Part shown: piece by piece, positions 1 through 5,242 of the stretch | Position numbering within the stretch: position 1 is the first letter of the stretch | Layout: the number at the start of each line of letters is the position of its first letter | Origin: Clostridia bacterium | GTDB lineage: Bacteria; Bacillota; Clostridia; Oscillospirales; CAG-272 | Length of the DNA stretch: 9,242 nucleotides | Direction: 5' to 3' | Assembly: GCA_017395715.1 (NCBI GenBank) | Contig: JAFQNZ010000175.1 | Location: 1 to 9,242, forward strand | Translations under genes and position numbers: made by a program | The notes under the pieces: model-generated | Databases searched by the model: none | What the model saw: the letters and a program-made list of their open reading frames with translations, nothing else | Told to the model about the DNA's origin: nothing

Positions 1-1097
1 CAAAGCCCGGCAAAACATCGCTCCGTAATATCTATCTTGAGGATAAATACCTCCCTCAGCTTTCAGCACAGATCAAGCTGTACGCCGAAGCAGGCGGTGA
101 TATCATCACCACCACCATCACCGAGGATGCTTGGAACAACCAGACCACCGACCCCTATCCGTCGATGGTCAAGTGGACGAAAGCCAAAGACGGCACGTGG
201 AAGTTTGACTACACCGACTTTGACAAATGGGTCGCTCTCAATATCGCAAACGGTGTTGACGGCAAGATCCGTTGCTATTCGATTGCCGCCTGGAACACTA
301 AGATCATCTACTTAAACGAGGCAAACGGAAAAAACGCCCTTGTCACCGCCACCACGGGAAGCGCCACATGGAAAGAGATGTGGCGTGCATTCTTGACCGA
401 TTTTATGAAGCACGTCAAGGAAAAAGGCTGGTTTGAGATCACATATCTTGCCATGGACGAGCGCAGCACCGAAGAGATTGCCGCCGTTGTGGATCTTGTC
501 AACTCGATCAAGGACGAAAACGGCAAGAGCTTCAAGATGTCGATGGCTGTCAACCGCACCCATTCGATCGCTTATTTCGACTACTTCGAAGACCTTTCGA
601 TCTCCTCCTCACAGCGCAATAATCTTGGCAACTTGGTTGCCGACCGCGCGGCAAAGGGTCTTTCCACCACCTTCTATACCTGCGGTGCTACAGCAGGTTC
701 CTTGCGCAATCAGCCCTATGAAACAGTCGATTTCTTCTACTTCCTTTACAAAAAAGGATGCGACGGCTATCTGCGTTGGGCGTTTGACGCCTTCCCTGAC
801 GAGCCGCTGAAGGACACGTTCCATTGGAAGTTCGTGGCAGGCGATGAGAATCTCATCTACCCCGACCCGATCGAAGAAAACGCAACCGTGCGCTCTTCGG
901 TACGCTATCAGATCATGATCGAAAGCTACAAAAACATCTGTGCCCTTGAAACACTCGCTTCCCATTCTGCAGAAGGCGAAAGCGGCGTGAAAAGGCTTGT
1001 GAACAACTTTGGAGGCTACTCTGCTAATATGCAAAACCAAGCCAAAGTCGTGGAAAACGGTGTGATCAACCTCGCCAAACAGCTTCTCAACAAATAA
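1..1097 (+). CDS. DUF4091 / GH123-like glycoside hydrolase, C-terminal part (5' end outside window)
   Basis: The reading frame is open from base 3 to the TAA at 1095-1097, giving 364 visible residues; the N-terminus lies to the left. The visible part resembles the DUF4091 domain, related to glycoside hydrolase family 123 (beta-N-acetylgalactosaminidases). Matching features are YLAMDER around visible residue 148, GCDGYLRWAF around 253, GDENLIYPDP around 280 and the VRSSVRYQIMIESYKN helix region near the C-terminus. In GH123 an adjacent Asp-Glu pair supports substrate-assisted catalysis; the DE in MDER (bases 456-461) is the obvious candidate. The role is probably cleavage of N-acetylhexosamine-containing glycans, but substrate and localisation cannot be judged without the missing N-terminus. 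The ATG at 165 is internal to the domain and is not taken as the start. A terminator follows directly, so this is the last gene of its unit. The family call is fairly firm; the exact activity is inferred. Confidence 0.8.
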   Translation, partial: KPGKTSLRNIYLEDKYLPQLSAQIKLYAEAGGDIITTTITEDAWNNQTTDPYPSMVKWTKAKDGTWKFDYTDFDKWVALNIANGVDGKIRCYSIAAWNTKIIYLNEANGKNALVTATTGSATWKEMWRAFLTDFMKHVKEKGWFEITYLAMDERSTEEIAAVVDLVNSIKDENGKSFKMSMAVNRTHSIAYFDYFEDLSISSSQRNNLGNLVADRAAKGLSTTFYTCGATAGSLRNQPYETVDFFYFLYKKGCDGYLRWAFDAFPDEPLKDTFHWKFVAGDENLIYPDPIEENATVRSSVRYQIMIESYKNICALETLASHSAEGESGVKRLVNNFGGYSANMQNQAKVVENGVINLAKQLLNK

Positions 1098-1104
1098 GTA
1101 TCCC

Positions 1105-1134
1105 AAACGCCCTGCCGCACAGCAGGGCGTTTTT
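1105..1134 (+). terminator. Rho-independent terminator of the DUF4091 gene
   Basis: A perfect 9-bp stem, ACGCCCTGC (1107-1115) with GCAGGGCGT (1122-1130), has a 6-nt loop and runs into TTTTT (1130-1134). It lies 10 nt after the stop codon. Confidence 0.9.
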
Positions 1135-1164
1135 CAGACTTTAAAAATATTTTTCAAAAACCTA

Positions 1165-1193
1165 TTGCTTTTTGAAAGAAGATATGCTATAAT
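1165..1193 (+). promoter_or_regulatory. Promoter of tRNA-Ala
   Basis: The -35 TTGCTT (1165-1170), a 17-bp spacer and the -10 TATAAT (1188-1193) fit sigma-A. TGC precedes the -10, giving an extended -10. Transcription would begin near 1200, about 15 nt before the mature tRNA. The -35 lies within a 9-bp inverted repeat, TTTCAAAAA (1152-1160) and TTTTTGAAA (1169-1177). Confidence 0.85.
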
Positions 1194-1214
1194 TTTCATG
1201 TTGTGAAAATCAAC

Positions 1215-1290
1215 GGGGCATTAGCGCAGTTGGGAGCGCGCCACAATGGCATTGTGGAGGTCACCGGTTCGAGCCCGGTATGCTCCACCA
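1215..1290 (+). tRNA. tRNA-Ala (anticodon GGC)
   Basis: This is a complete 76-nt cloverleaf with encoded CCA. The acceptor stem is 1215-1221 with 1280-1286, the D stem GCGC 1224-1227 with 1236-1239, the anticodon stem CCACA/TGTGG (1241-1245, 1253-1257) and the T stem ACCGG/CCGGT (1263-1267, 1275-1279) around TTCGAGC. Anticodon 1248-1250 is GGC, which reads GCC and GCU alanine codons. The third acceptor pair is G1217-U1284, the G3:U70 wobble that is the classical identity element for alanyl-tRNA synthetase, so sequence and anticodon agree. The discriminator is A1287, followed by CCA 1288-1290. The gene stands alone with its own promoter and terminator. Confidence 0.97.
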
Positions 1291-1327
1291 AAAAAACAAG
1301 GACACCTTTTGGTGTCCTTGTTTTTTT
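1291..1327 (+). terminator. Terminator of tRNA-Ala
   Basis: The stem AACAAGGACACC (1295-1306) pairs with GGTGTCCTTGTT (1311-1322) around a TTTT loop. A run of seven T follows (1321-1327), and matching A residues on the left allow bidirectional function. It starts right after the CCA end. Confidence 0.93.
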
Positions 1328-1348
1328 GCTGCAGCCCAAACCGCGAAG

Positions 1349-1374
1349 AACCGTTCAAACGCTTCGCGTTTGAT
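1349..1374 (+). repeat. Twin hairpin repeat, copy 1
   Basis: AACCG (1349-1353) leads, after T1354, into the perfect hairpin TCAAACGC-TTC-GCGTTTGA (1355-1373). The copy at 1455-1480 has the same flank and the same stem apart from one compensatory pair swap. The hairpin is enclosed by the outer inverted repeat 1337-1344 / 1381-1388. Confidence 0.7.
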
Positions 1375-1454
1375 CGTTTTGCGGTTTGAACTGAAACAAA
1401 TATAGTAAATTATCACCGCAAAACTTGGTTCTGAGCCCGTGTATGCGTAACACC

Positions 1455-1480
1455 AACCGCTCAAATGCGAAGCATTTGAT
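1455..1480 (+). repeat. Twin hairpin repeat, copy 2
   Basis: AACCGC (1455-1460) is followed by the perfect hairpin TCAAATGC-GAA-GCATTTGA (1461-1479). Relative to copy 1 the C1360:G1368 pair is replaced by T1466:A1474, so pairing is kept. The loop is GAA where copy 1 has TTC. Confidence 0.7.
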
Positions 1481-1576
1481 AAAGTTCGGCGCTCGATTAC
1501 AAGCAGATTTGCCAAACCTCAACGCCGAACACGCCTCACGAGCCCGGCATATATCATCAAATCTTCCCTTCTTCCG

Positions 1577-1605
1577 TTGACTTTTCCCCAAAATTCGGTT
1601 ATACT
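1577..1605 (+). promoter_or_regulatory. Promoter of the HAD phosphatase gene
   Basis: The -35 TTGACT (1577-1582), a 17-bp spacer and the -10 TATACT (1600-1605) fit sigma-A. Transcription would start near 1612, leaving a 5' leader of only about 20 nt that contains GGGAGG (1621-1626), 5 nt before the ATG. Confidence 0.85.
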
Positions 1606-1631
1606 ATTCTCACTATCCTTGGGAGGTTATC

Positions 1632-2276
1632 ATGTCCTATAAAGCCATTCTTTTCGATCTTGACGGCACACTGCTCAACACCCTCGACGATCTTCACAAC
1701 AGTGTCAACCGCACAATGTCCGCTTTTCACTTTCCGCTTCGCACAAGAGAGGAAACCCGTCTTGCGGTGGGTGACGGCGTGGGTATGCTGATCACACGGT
1801 CGATCCCAAACGGACAAAACAATCCAAAATTTGCCGAATGCCTTGCCGCCTTTCGTGCCGATTATGCCGAACATAACCAAGTGCTGACAGCACCCTACGA
1901 GGGCATCCCTGCGCTTCTCACAACGCTCTGCGAGAAAAACATTCGCATTGGCGTGGTATCGAATAAATTCGACAGTGCTGTCAAAGCCCTTTGCGCCGAT
2001 TATTTCGGACAACTTGTGGAAGTTGCCGTCTGCGAGCGCGAAGGCGTCAGAAGAAAACCCCACCCCGATTCCCTCTTTGCCGCTATGGAAGCGCTTGATG
2101 TTCTTCCCGAAGACACTCTGTACGTCGGCGACTCTGAAACCGATGTGGCAAGCGCCAAAAACGCGGGCATTGACTGCCTTTCGGTGCTTTGGGGATTTCG
2201 CGACAAAGAAACACTTTTGCAGGCAGGCGCGATGTGCTTTGTCGGTGCGCCAAAAGAGATCCTTGCATTGATATAA
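1632..2276 (+). CDS. HAD-superfamily hydrolase, phosphoglycolate phosphatase-like
   Basis: This 214-residue cytosolic protein of HAD subfamily IA has all four motifs. Motif I is FDLDGTLLNT, with nucleophile D9 and acid/base D11. Motif II is S110 in VVSNK, motif III is K142 in RRKPHPD, and motif IV is GDSETD with D167 and D171 as likely Mg2+ ligands. A helical cap lies between residues 15 and 85. Such enzymes dephosphorylate small phosphate esters such as 2-phosphoglycolate, or act like pyrophosphatase PpaX. The sequence does not decide the substrate, so no symbol is given. The start is set by GGGAGG 5 nt upstream and by the short leader from the 1577-1605 promoter. It is a monocistronic unit convergent with the citrate synthase-like gene. 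The superfamily call is firm and the substrate is uncertain. Confidence 0.92.
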   Translation: MSYKAILFDLDGTLLNTLDDLHNSVNRTMSAFHFPLRTREETRLAVGDGVGMLITRSIPNGQNNPKFAECLAAFRADYAEHNQVLTAPYEGIPALLTTLCEKNIRIGVVSNKFDSAVKALCADYFGQLVEVAVCEREGVRRKPHPDSLFAAMEALDVLPEDTLYVGDSETDVASAKNAGIDCLSVLWGFRDKETLLQAGAMCFVGAPKEILALI

Positions 2277-2293
2277 AATTTTCATTTGGTGTC

Positions 2294-2386
2294 GTAGGGC
2301 GCACGTCTTGCTCCCGCCGAAAAAGCAATCAAATCTTGTAAAACAATAATTGATTATCAAACGGCGGGAGCAAGCCCCCGCCCTAC
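2294..2386. repeat. MITE/REP-like long inverted repeat
   Basis: This is a 93-bp imperfect palindrome between convergent genes. The outer arm GTAGGGCG (2294-2301) pairs with CGCCCTAC (2379-2386). The inner arm CTTGCTCCCGCCG (2307-2319) pairs with CGGCGGGAGCAAG (2362-2374). A further AATCAA (2327-2332) / TTGATT (2350-2355) lies in the AT-rich centre. The GC-rich arms contrast with the AT-rich core. No coding sequence is inside, so it would be a non-autonomous element or structured repeat. It could also stop transcription from the HAD gene. Confidence 0.75.
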
Positions 2387-2405
2387 AGCAGCAGTCCGCT
2401 CAATC

Positions 2406-2438
2406 AAAAAGCACTTGTGATAAAACACAAGTGCTTTT
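2406..2438. terminator. Bidirectional terminator between convergent genes
   Basis: The stem AAAAGCACTTGTG (2407-2419) pairs with CACAAGTGCTTTT (2426-2438) around a 6-nt loop. It lies 5 bases past the stop of the minus-strand citrate synthase-like gene, whose transcript would end in U5. T4 on the plus strand lets it also serve the HAD gene. Confidence 0.88.
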
Positions 2439-2443
2439 CATTA

Positions 2444-3874
2444 TTATTTCTTCTTATGCACGTGGGAAATCTTTTCGTACACCTCGTAGTCAAGCATTCT
2501 TACCATATCGTCAAGCTCGTTGTCGCCCATCACGGTGGTTCTGCCGTTTTCATACTCTTGATCGATGAGTTCCTTCATCTTCACAACAAGCGGATGGCGC
2601 TTGTCGATCACATACTCGTCTCTCAATTTGTAATAGCCATTGAACCAATGTGCCACACCGGCAAGACCGCTGTGCGAATCGACCGCAACAGTCGCGGGTC
2701 TGCCGAGAATCTTCTGTGTGTTGAAGATGTTGTAGATCTCCTCGTCCTTCAAAAGACCGTCGGCGTGAATACCGGCTCTTGTGACGTTGAAGTTTCTGCC
2801 CACAAAGGGAGTCTTAGGCGGAATATCGTAACCGATCTCTCTTTCAAAATAATCGGCAATTTCGGTAATCACCGAAAGATCCATACCGTCTGTCGTGCCG
2901 CGCAAAGAGGCGTATTCAATGACCATTGCTTCAAGCGGACAGTTACCGGTACGCTCACCAATACCCAGCATCGAGCAGTTCACGCTCGAGCAGCCGTAAA
3001 GCCATGCGGTCGAAGCGTTCGATACCACCTTGTAGAAGTCGTTATGTCCGTGCCATTCGAGCATTGCCGAAGAAACGCCGGCATAGTGCTGCAAACCGTA
3101 AATGATACCCTGCACCGAACGCGGGAGCGCTGTACCCGGGAAGGAAACGCCGTAACCCATGGTATCGCAAGCGCGGATCTTGATCGGCACGCCTGCCTCT
3201 TCGCCAAGCTTCACAAGCTCGGTGGCAAACGGGAGCACAAAGCCGTAAAAGTCGGCACGTGTGATATCTTCAAAATGGCAACGGGGACGGATACCATGCT
3301 CAAGCGCGCTCTTGATGATACCAAGGTATTTATCAAGCGCACCCTTGCGGGTAAGACCCATCTTGTTGTAAATATGATAATCGGAGCAAGAAACGAGAAT
3401 ACCCGTCTCCTTGATTCCCATCGACTTGACAAGATCAAAATCCTTTTCGTTGGCGCGGATCCATGTGGTTACCTCAGGCGCTTCAAAACCGAGGTCAAGA
3501 CACTTTTCCACCGCGCGTCTGTCCTTGGGCGAGTACACAAAAAATTCACTCTGTCGGATTAACCCCTTAGGACCGCCCAGCTTGTGAAGCAGTTGATAAA
3601 GATCCACGATCTGATCCACAGTAAACGGAGAGGTCGATTGCTGACCGTCACGGAAGGTGGTATCGGTGATCCAAATCTCCTCGGGCATATTGATCGGTAC
3701 GTTGCGGTGATTAAACGAGATCTTCGGAATCGAATCATATTCAAACAGATTACGATATAAATTGGGTTTTTCCCTTTCCTGAAGTTCATAATGGTAAGCT
3801 GCCTGTTCCAAGAGATTGGTCTGATCCGAAAAAACAAGGCTTCCCTCATCGTTAATGTAATTTTTCAGCGACAT
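2444..3874 (-). CDS. Probable (Re)-citrate synthase (DRE-TIM / isopropylmalate synthase superfamily)
   Basis: This 476-residue cytosolic enzyme is a DRE-TIM acyl-CoA-dependent condensing enzyme. DTTFRDGQQS (71-80) carries the catalytic Arg75 and metal-binding Asp76. EWHGHND (273-279) gives metal ligands H275 and H277. GIGERTGNCPLE (304-315) is the second family signature, and AGIHADG (367-373) holds a conserved His. A roughly 65-residue N-terminal extension precedes the barrel. There is no C-terminal LeuA regulatory domain of the size seen in true isopropylmalate synthases. From memory of the family, this pattern fits the Clostridium kluyveri Re-citrate synthase group, which makes citrate from oxaloacetate and acetyl-CoA in anaerobes, usually for glutamate synthesis. 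Homocitrate synthase or citramalate synthase are alternatives. The in-frame ATG at 3955 has no ribosome site and lies in the leader. The ATG at 3874 has GGATGG 9 nt upstream, a moderate site, and was chosen. Confidence 0.82.
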   Translation of the reverse strand: MSLKNYINDEGSLVFSDQTNLLEQAAYHYELQEREKPNLYRNLFEYDSIPKISFNHRNVPINMPEEIWITDTTFRDGQQSTSPFTVDQIVDLYQLLHKLGGPKGLIRQSEFFVYSPKDRRAVEKCLDLGFEAPEVTTWIRANEKDFDLVKSMGIKETGILVSCSDYHIYNKMGLTRKGALDKYLGIIKSALEHGIRPRCHFEDITRADFYGFVLPFATELVKLGEEAGVPIKIRACDTMGYGVSFPGTALPRSVQGIIYGLQHYAGVSSAMLEWHGHNDFYKVVSNASTAWLYGCSSVNCSMLGIGERTGNCPLEAMVIEYASLRGTTDGMDLSVITEIADYFEREIGYDIPPKTPFVGRNFNVTRAGIHADGLLKDEEIYNIFNTQKILGRPATVAVDSHSGLAGVAHWFNGYYKLRDEYVIDKRHPLVVKMKELIDQEYENGRTTVMGDNELDDMVRMLDYEVYEKISHVHKKK

Positions 3875-3912
3875 TGTCTGTTTCCATCCTTTCTTTCGTG
3901 TTTTCTGCCATA

Positions 3913-3928
3913 GGGAGATGTATCTCCC
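3913..3928 (-). promoter_or_regulatory. Leader hairpin upstream of the citrate synthase-like gene
   Basis: GGGAGAT (3913-3919) pairs with ATCTCCC (3922-3928) as a compact palindrome in the transcribed leader, about 40 nt before the start codon. No U-run follows, so it does not look like a simple terminator. Confidence 0.45.
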
Positions 3929-3979
3929 CGCCCAAAAAGCAAAAGGAAAGTACAACTTGCCATGATAGCATTCTATATC

Positions 3980-4010
3980 GTTTTACACAATCAATACAGT
4001 TTTACATAAT
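3980..4010 (-). repeat. Tandem operator-like direct repeats at the start of the citrate synthase leader
   Basis: On the plus strand GTTTTACACAAT (3980-3991) and GTTTTACATAAT (3999-4010) differ at one of 12 positions and are spaced 19 bp start to start. On the transcribed strand they read ATTATGTAAAAC and ATTGTGTAAAAC and begin a few bases past the predicted transcription start (about 4013). They may be binding sites for a repressor, which is inferred. Confidence 0.5.
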
Positions 4011-4019
4011 ATAGGGTAT

Positions 4020-4048
4020 ATTATAGCCAAAACAGACACTTTTGTCAA
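4020..4048 (-). promoter_or_regulatory. Promoter of the citrate synthase-like gene
   Basis: On the minus strand a perfect -35 TTGACA (4043-4048), a 17-bp spacer and a perfect -10 TATAAT (4020-4025) are present. The start site would be near 4013, giving a leader of about 140 nt. The spacer is nearly the same as that of the yajC promoter. Confidence 0.92.
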
Positions 4049-4081
4049 GCGATTTCGGCAAAAATCCAATTCACGCGCCAA

Positions 4082-4486
4082 TCATTTTCGTCGCGTGGGA
4101 TAAGCGCGTCTGCGGCGTTTCTTTCTACCGGCTTTCGGAAACAAAAGCACAACTGCCAAAACCGCAGAAAATGCAGCGAGCAGTACCAAAAGCCGCGTGC
4201 CAAAAGAAAAAAACTGGCTTTTTCCGAATAAAGAGGTCAAAAACGGAATCAAAACAAAGATTCCGCCACCCGTGAGCGCACCGAGTACTCCCGTGCCGCT
4301 TTTGCGGATAGCGATAGCACAAACCACAGCACCCGCGCCAAGTGACACAAACGCAATCGGCAAGACAGCCGACGAAGGGTTTTCCAAATACAGCGCAAGC
4401 CATGATAACAGCGCTGTCATCAAAAAAGCCGTAAGATGCCCTGTCAGCGCCGAGCGAAGAGAGCGCATCATCAAACGATAAGTCAT
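4082..4486 (-). CDS. TIGR04086-family membrane protein (YrzE-like)
   Basis: This is a 134-residue integral membrane protein. Four hydrophobic segments are visible at about 13-35, 40-61, 65-87 and 98-117. The Gly/Ala-rich third segment contains LGALTGGGIF, and a strongly basic tail (KKRRRR) closes the chain. It resembles the TIGR04086 family, small four-helix proteins of unknown function that often sit next to yajC in Firmicutes. It lies directly downstream of yajC here. The start ATG is 4484-4486 with AAGGCGG upstream as a modest ribosome site; M6 or M7 are possible alternatives. No good promoter is visible in the roughly 65 bases before it, so readthrough of the yajC terminator is possible. 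Family membership is inferred from topology plus neighbourhood. Confidence 0.72.
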   Translation of the reverse strand: MTYRLMMRSLRSALTGHLTAFLMTALLSWLALYLENPSSAVLPIAFVSLGAGAVVCAIAIRKSGTGVLGALTGGGIFVLIPFLTSLFGKSQFFSFGTRLLVLLAAFSAVLAVVLLFPKAGRKKRRRRAYPTRRK

Positions 4487-4550
4487 AAAGTACCGCCTTC
4501 GTTTTTTGATACATCTCTATGCGGCTTGTCAGGCGGATATGCAACAAGAG

Positions 4551-4585
4551 AAAACAAAAAGGGATAGAGTGCATCTCTATCCCTT
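4551..4585 (-). terminator. Terminator after yajC
   Basis: On the minus strand AAGGGATAGAG / CTCTATCCCTT (plus coordinates 4575-4585 and 4559-4569) forms an 11-bp stem with a 5-nt loop, followed by TTTTTGTTTT. It lies about 20 nt past the yajC stop and separates yajC from the TIGR04086 gene. Confidence 0.88.
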
Positions 4586-4604
4586 CAAGTCGCTTTTACA
4601 AGAA

Positions 4605-5117
4605 TCAGCCTTCGGTCTTTTCGCTCTCTTCAGCGGGCGCTTCATTCGAAACTTCCTCTGCGGGAGCTTCAGCCTTCTTGTTCTTTTTCTTCTTGCCCAT
4701 TTCAAGCTTCTTGGCTCTTTCAGCTTCCATAGCCGCTGCCTTTTCAGCAGCTTCTGCTTCGGCTTCAGCCGCTCTCTGTGCGGCATAGGCTTCTCTTGCT
4801 GCTTCGTTGGGAACATCCACGCAACGAACAGCCGACTTCAGAATACGGATACGGCATTTGTCTCTGCCGGTTTCGATGATGCAGGTTTCTTCTTTGATGC
4901 TGGTGATCTTGCCGATGATACCGCCGATGGTGGTGATCTCGTCACCCACAACAAGGCTGTCACGCATATCCTGGATCTGACGCTCCTGTTTTTTGCGGGA
5001 ACGGCTGCTCCACCAAAGAATCAGGATCATACCGCCGATCAGAATGAGAGGCATAAGAAGCGAACCGGCTGCAGCGGGCTGTGCTTCTGCCATAAATGCA
5101 ATAGAATTATAAGACAT
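4605..5117 (-). CDS. yajC: Preprotein translocase accessory subunit YajC, with long A/E/K-rich tail
   Basis: YajC binds SecDF and the SecYEG translocon in the cytoplasmic membrane and aids protein export. The 170-residue chain has one N-terminal transmembrane helix (about 20-37, LLMPLILIGGMILILWW). A basic stretch RSRKKQERQ follows, then the family core VVGDEITTIGGIIGKITSIKEE (about 56-77) and IRILKSAVRCVDV. Typical YajC proteins have about 85-115 residues. Here an extra tail from about 105 to 170 is rich in Ala, Glu and Lys. It is probably a charged helix followed by disordered AEAPAEE-like repeats. The start is fixed by GGAGG (5125-5129) 7 nt before the ATG. It has its own consensus promoter and terminator. 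The call is firm; the function of the tail is unknown. Confidence 0.95.
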   Translation of the reverse strand: MSYNSIAFMAEAQPAAAGSLLMPLILIGGMILILWWSSRSRKKQERQIQDMRDSLVVGDEITTIGGIIGKITSIKEETCIIETGRDKCRIRILKSAVRCVDVPNEAAREAYAAQRAAEAEAEAAEKAAAMEAERAKKLEMGKKKKNKKAEAPAEEVSNEAPAEESEKTEG

Positions 5118-5131
5118 AACATTACCTCCAA

Positions 5132-5145
5132 ATTGTAATCACAAT
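5132..5145. promoter_or_regulatory. Operator-like inverted repeat at the yajC transcription start
   Basis: ATTGT-AATC-ACAAT is a 5-bp inverted repeat with a 4-bp centre, between the predicted start site (about 5145) and the SD of yajC. It could bind a regulator or be chance in AT-rich DNA. Confidence 0.3.
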
Positions 5146-5151
5146 AGATGT

Positions 5152-5180
5152 ATTATACACAAAACACACACCTTTGTCAA
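5152..5180 (-). promoter_or_regulatory. yajC: Promoter of yajC
   Basis: On the minus strand a perfect -35 TTGACA (5175-5180), a 17-bp spacer AAGGTGTGTGTTTTGTG and a perfect -10 TATAAT (5152-5157) are present. The start site would be near 5145. Confidence 0.93.
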
Positions 5181-5210
5181 GTCAAAAAAGACCTGAAAAA
5201 GAAATATGTG

Positions 5211-5242
5211 TGAAAAAGAATTGAAAATTATCGTCTTTTTCA
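5211..5242 (-). terminator. Weak AT-rich hairpin at the end of the GNAT gene
   Basis: TGAAAAAGA (5211-5219) pairs with TCTTTTTCA (5234-5242), a 9-bp stem with a 14-nt loop. It overlaps the GNAT stop codon. It is AT-rich with no clear T-run immediately after, so it is only a possible terminator. Confidence 0.3.

Larger units (their letters stand above)
1328..1576. other. Non-coding spacer with hairpins and degenerate tRNA-like segments
   Basis: No convincing gene is present between the tRNA terminator and the next promoter. The stretch holds: twin 19-nt hairpins (1355-1373 and 1461-1479, listed separately); an outer arm CAAACCGC (1337-1344) / GCGGTTTG (1381-1388) enclosing the first hairpin; an 8-bp inverted repeat GTTCGGCG (1484-1491) / CGCCGAAC (1523-1530); and two segments similar to the tRNA-Ala 3' end (1427-1455 and 1539-1559). 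It may be a decayed mobile or structured element, which is an inference. Confidence 0.6.

Noticed and set aside
1261..1515. 84-codon minus-strand frame ending in WWSIPGSNR
   Set aside because: This ending is the well-known false peptide obtained from the reverse strand of a tRNA gene.
1328..1576. A second, intact tRNA or a known riboswitch in the spacer
   Set aside because: Only fragments resemble a tRNA T-arm; no full cloverleaf can be drawn, and no riboswitch consensus is recognisable.
1599..2360. 253-codon minus-strand open frame over the HAD gene
   Set aside because: Shadow of a gene with all four HAD motifs and a clear SD; the frame also runs through the MITE-like repeat.
2417..3562. 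381-codon plus-strand open frame
   Set aside because: Antisense to the citrate synthase-like gene, starts inside its terminator, and has no ribosome site or recognisable domain.
3875..3955. 27-residue N-terminal extension of the citrate synthase-like gene
   Set aside because: No ribosome site precedes the upstream ATG and the stretch contains a leader hairpin; the downstream ATG starts a more family-like N-terminus.
4487..4550. Possible promoter TTGCAT-17-CATAGA for the TIGR04086 gene on the minus strand
   Set aside because: The -10 matches only half the consensus, unlike all other promoters in the window; too weak to list.
4506..5138. 210-codon plus-strand frame over yajC
   Set aside because: Antisense to a firmly identified yajC with its own promoter, SD and terminator.
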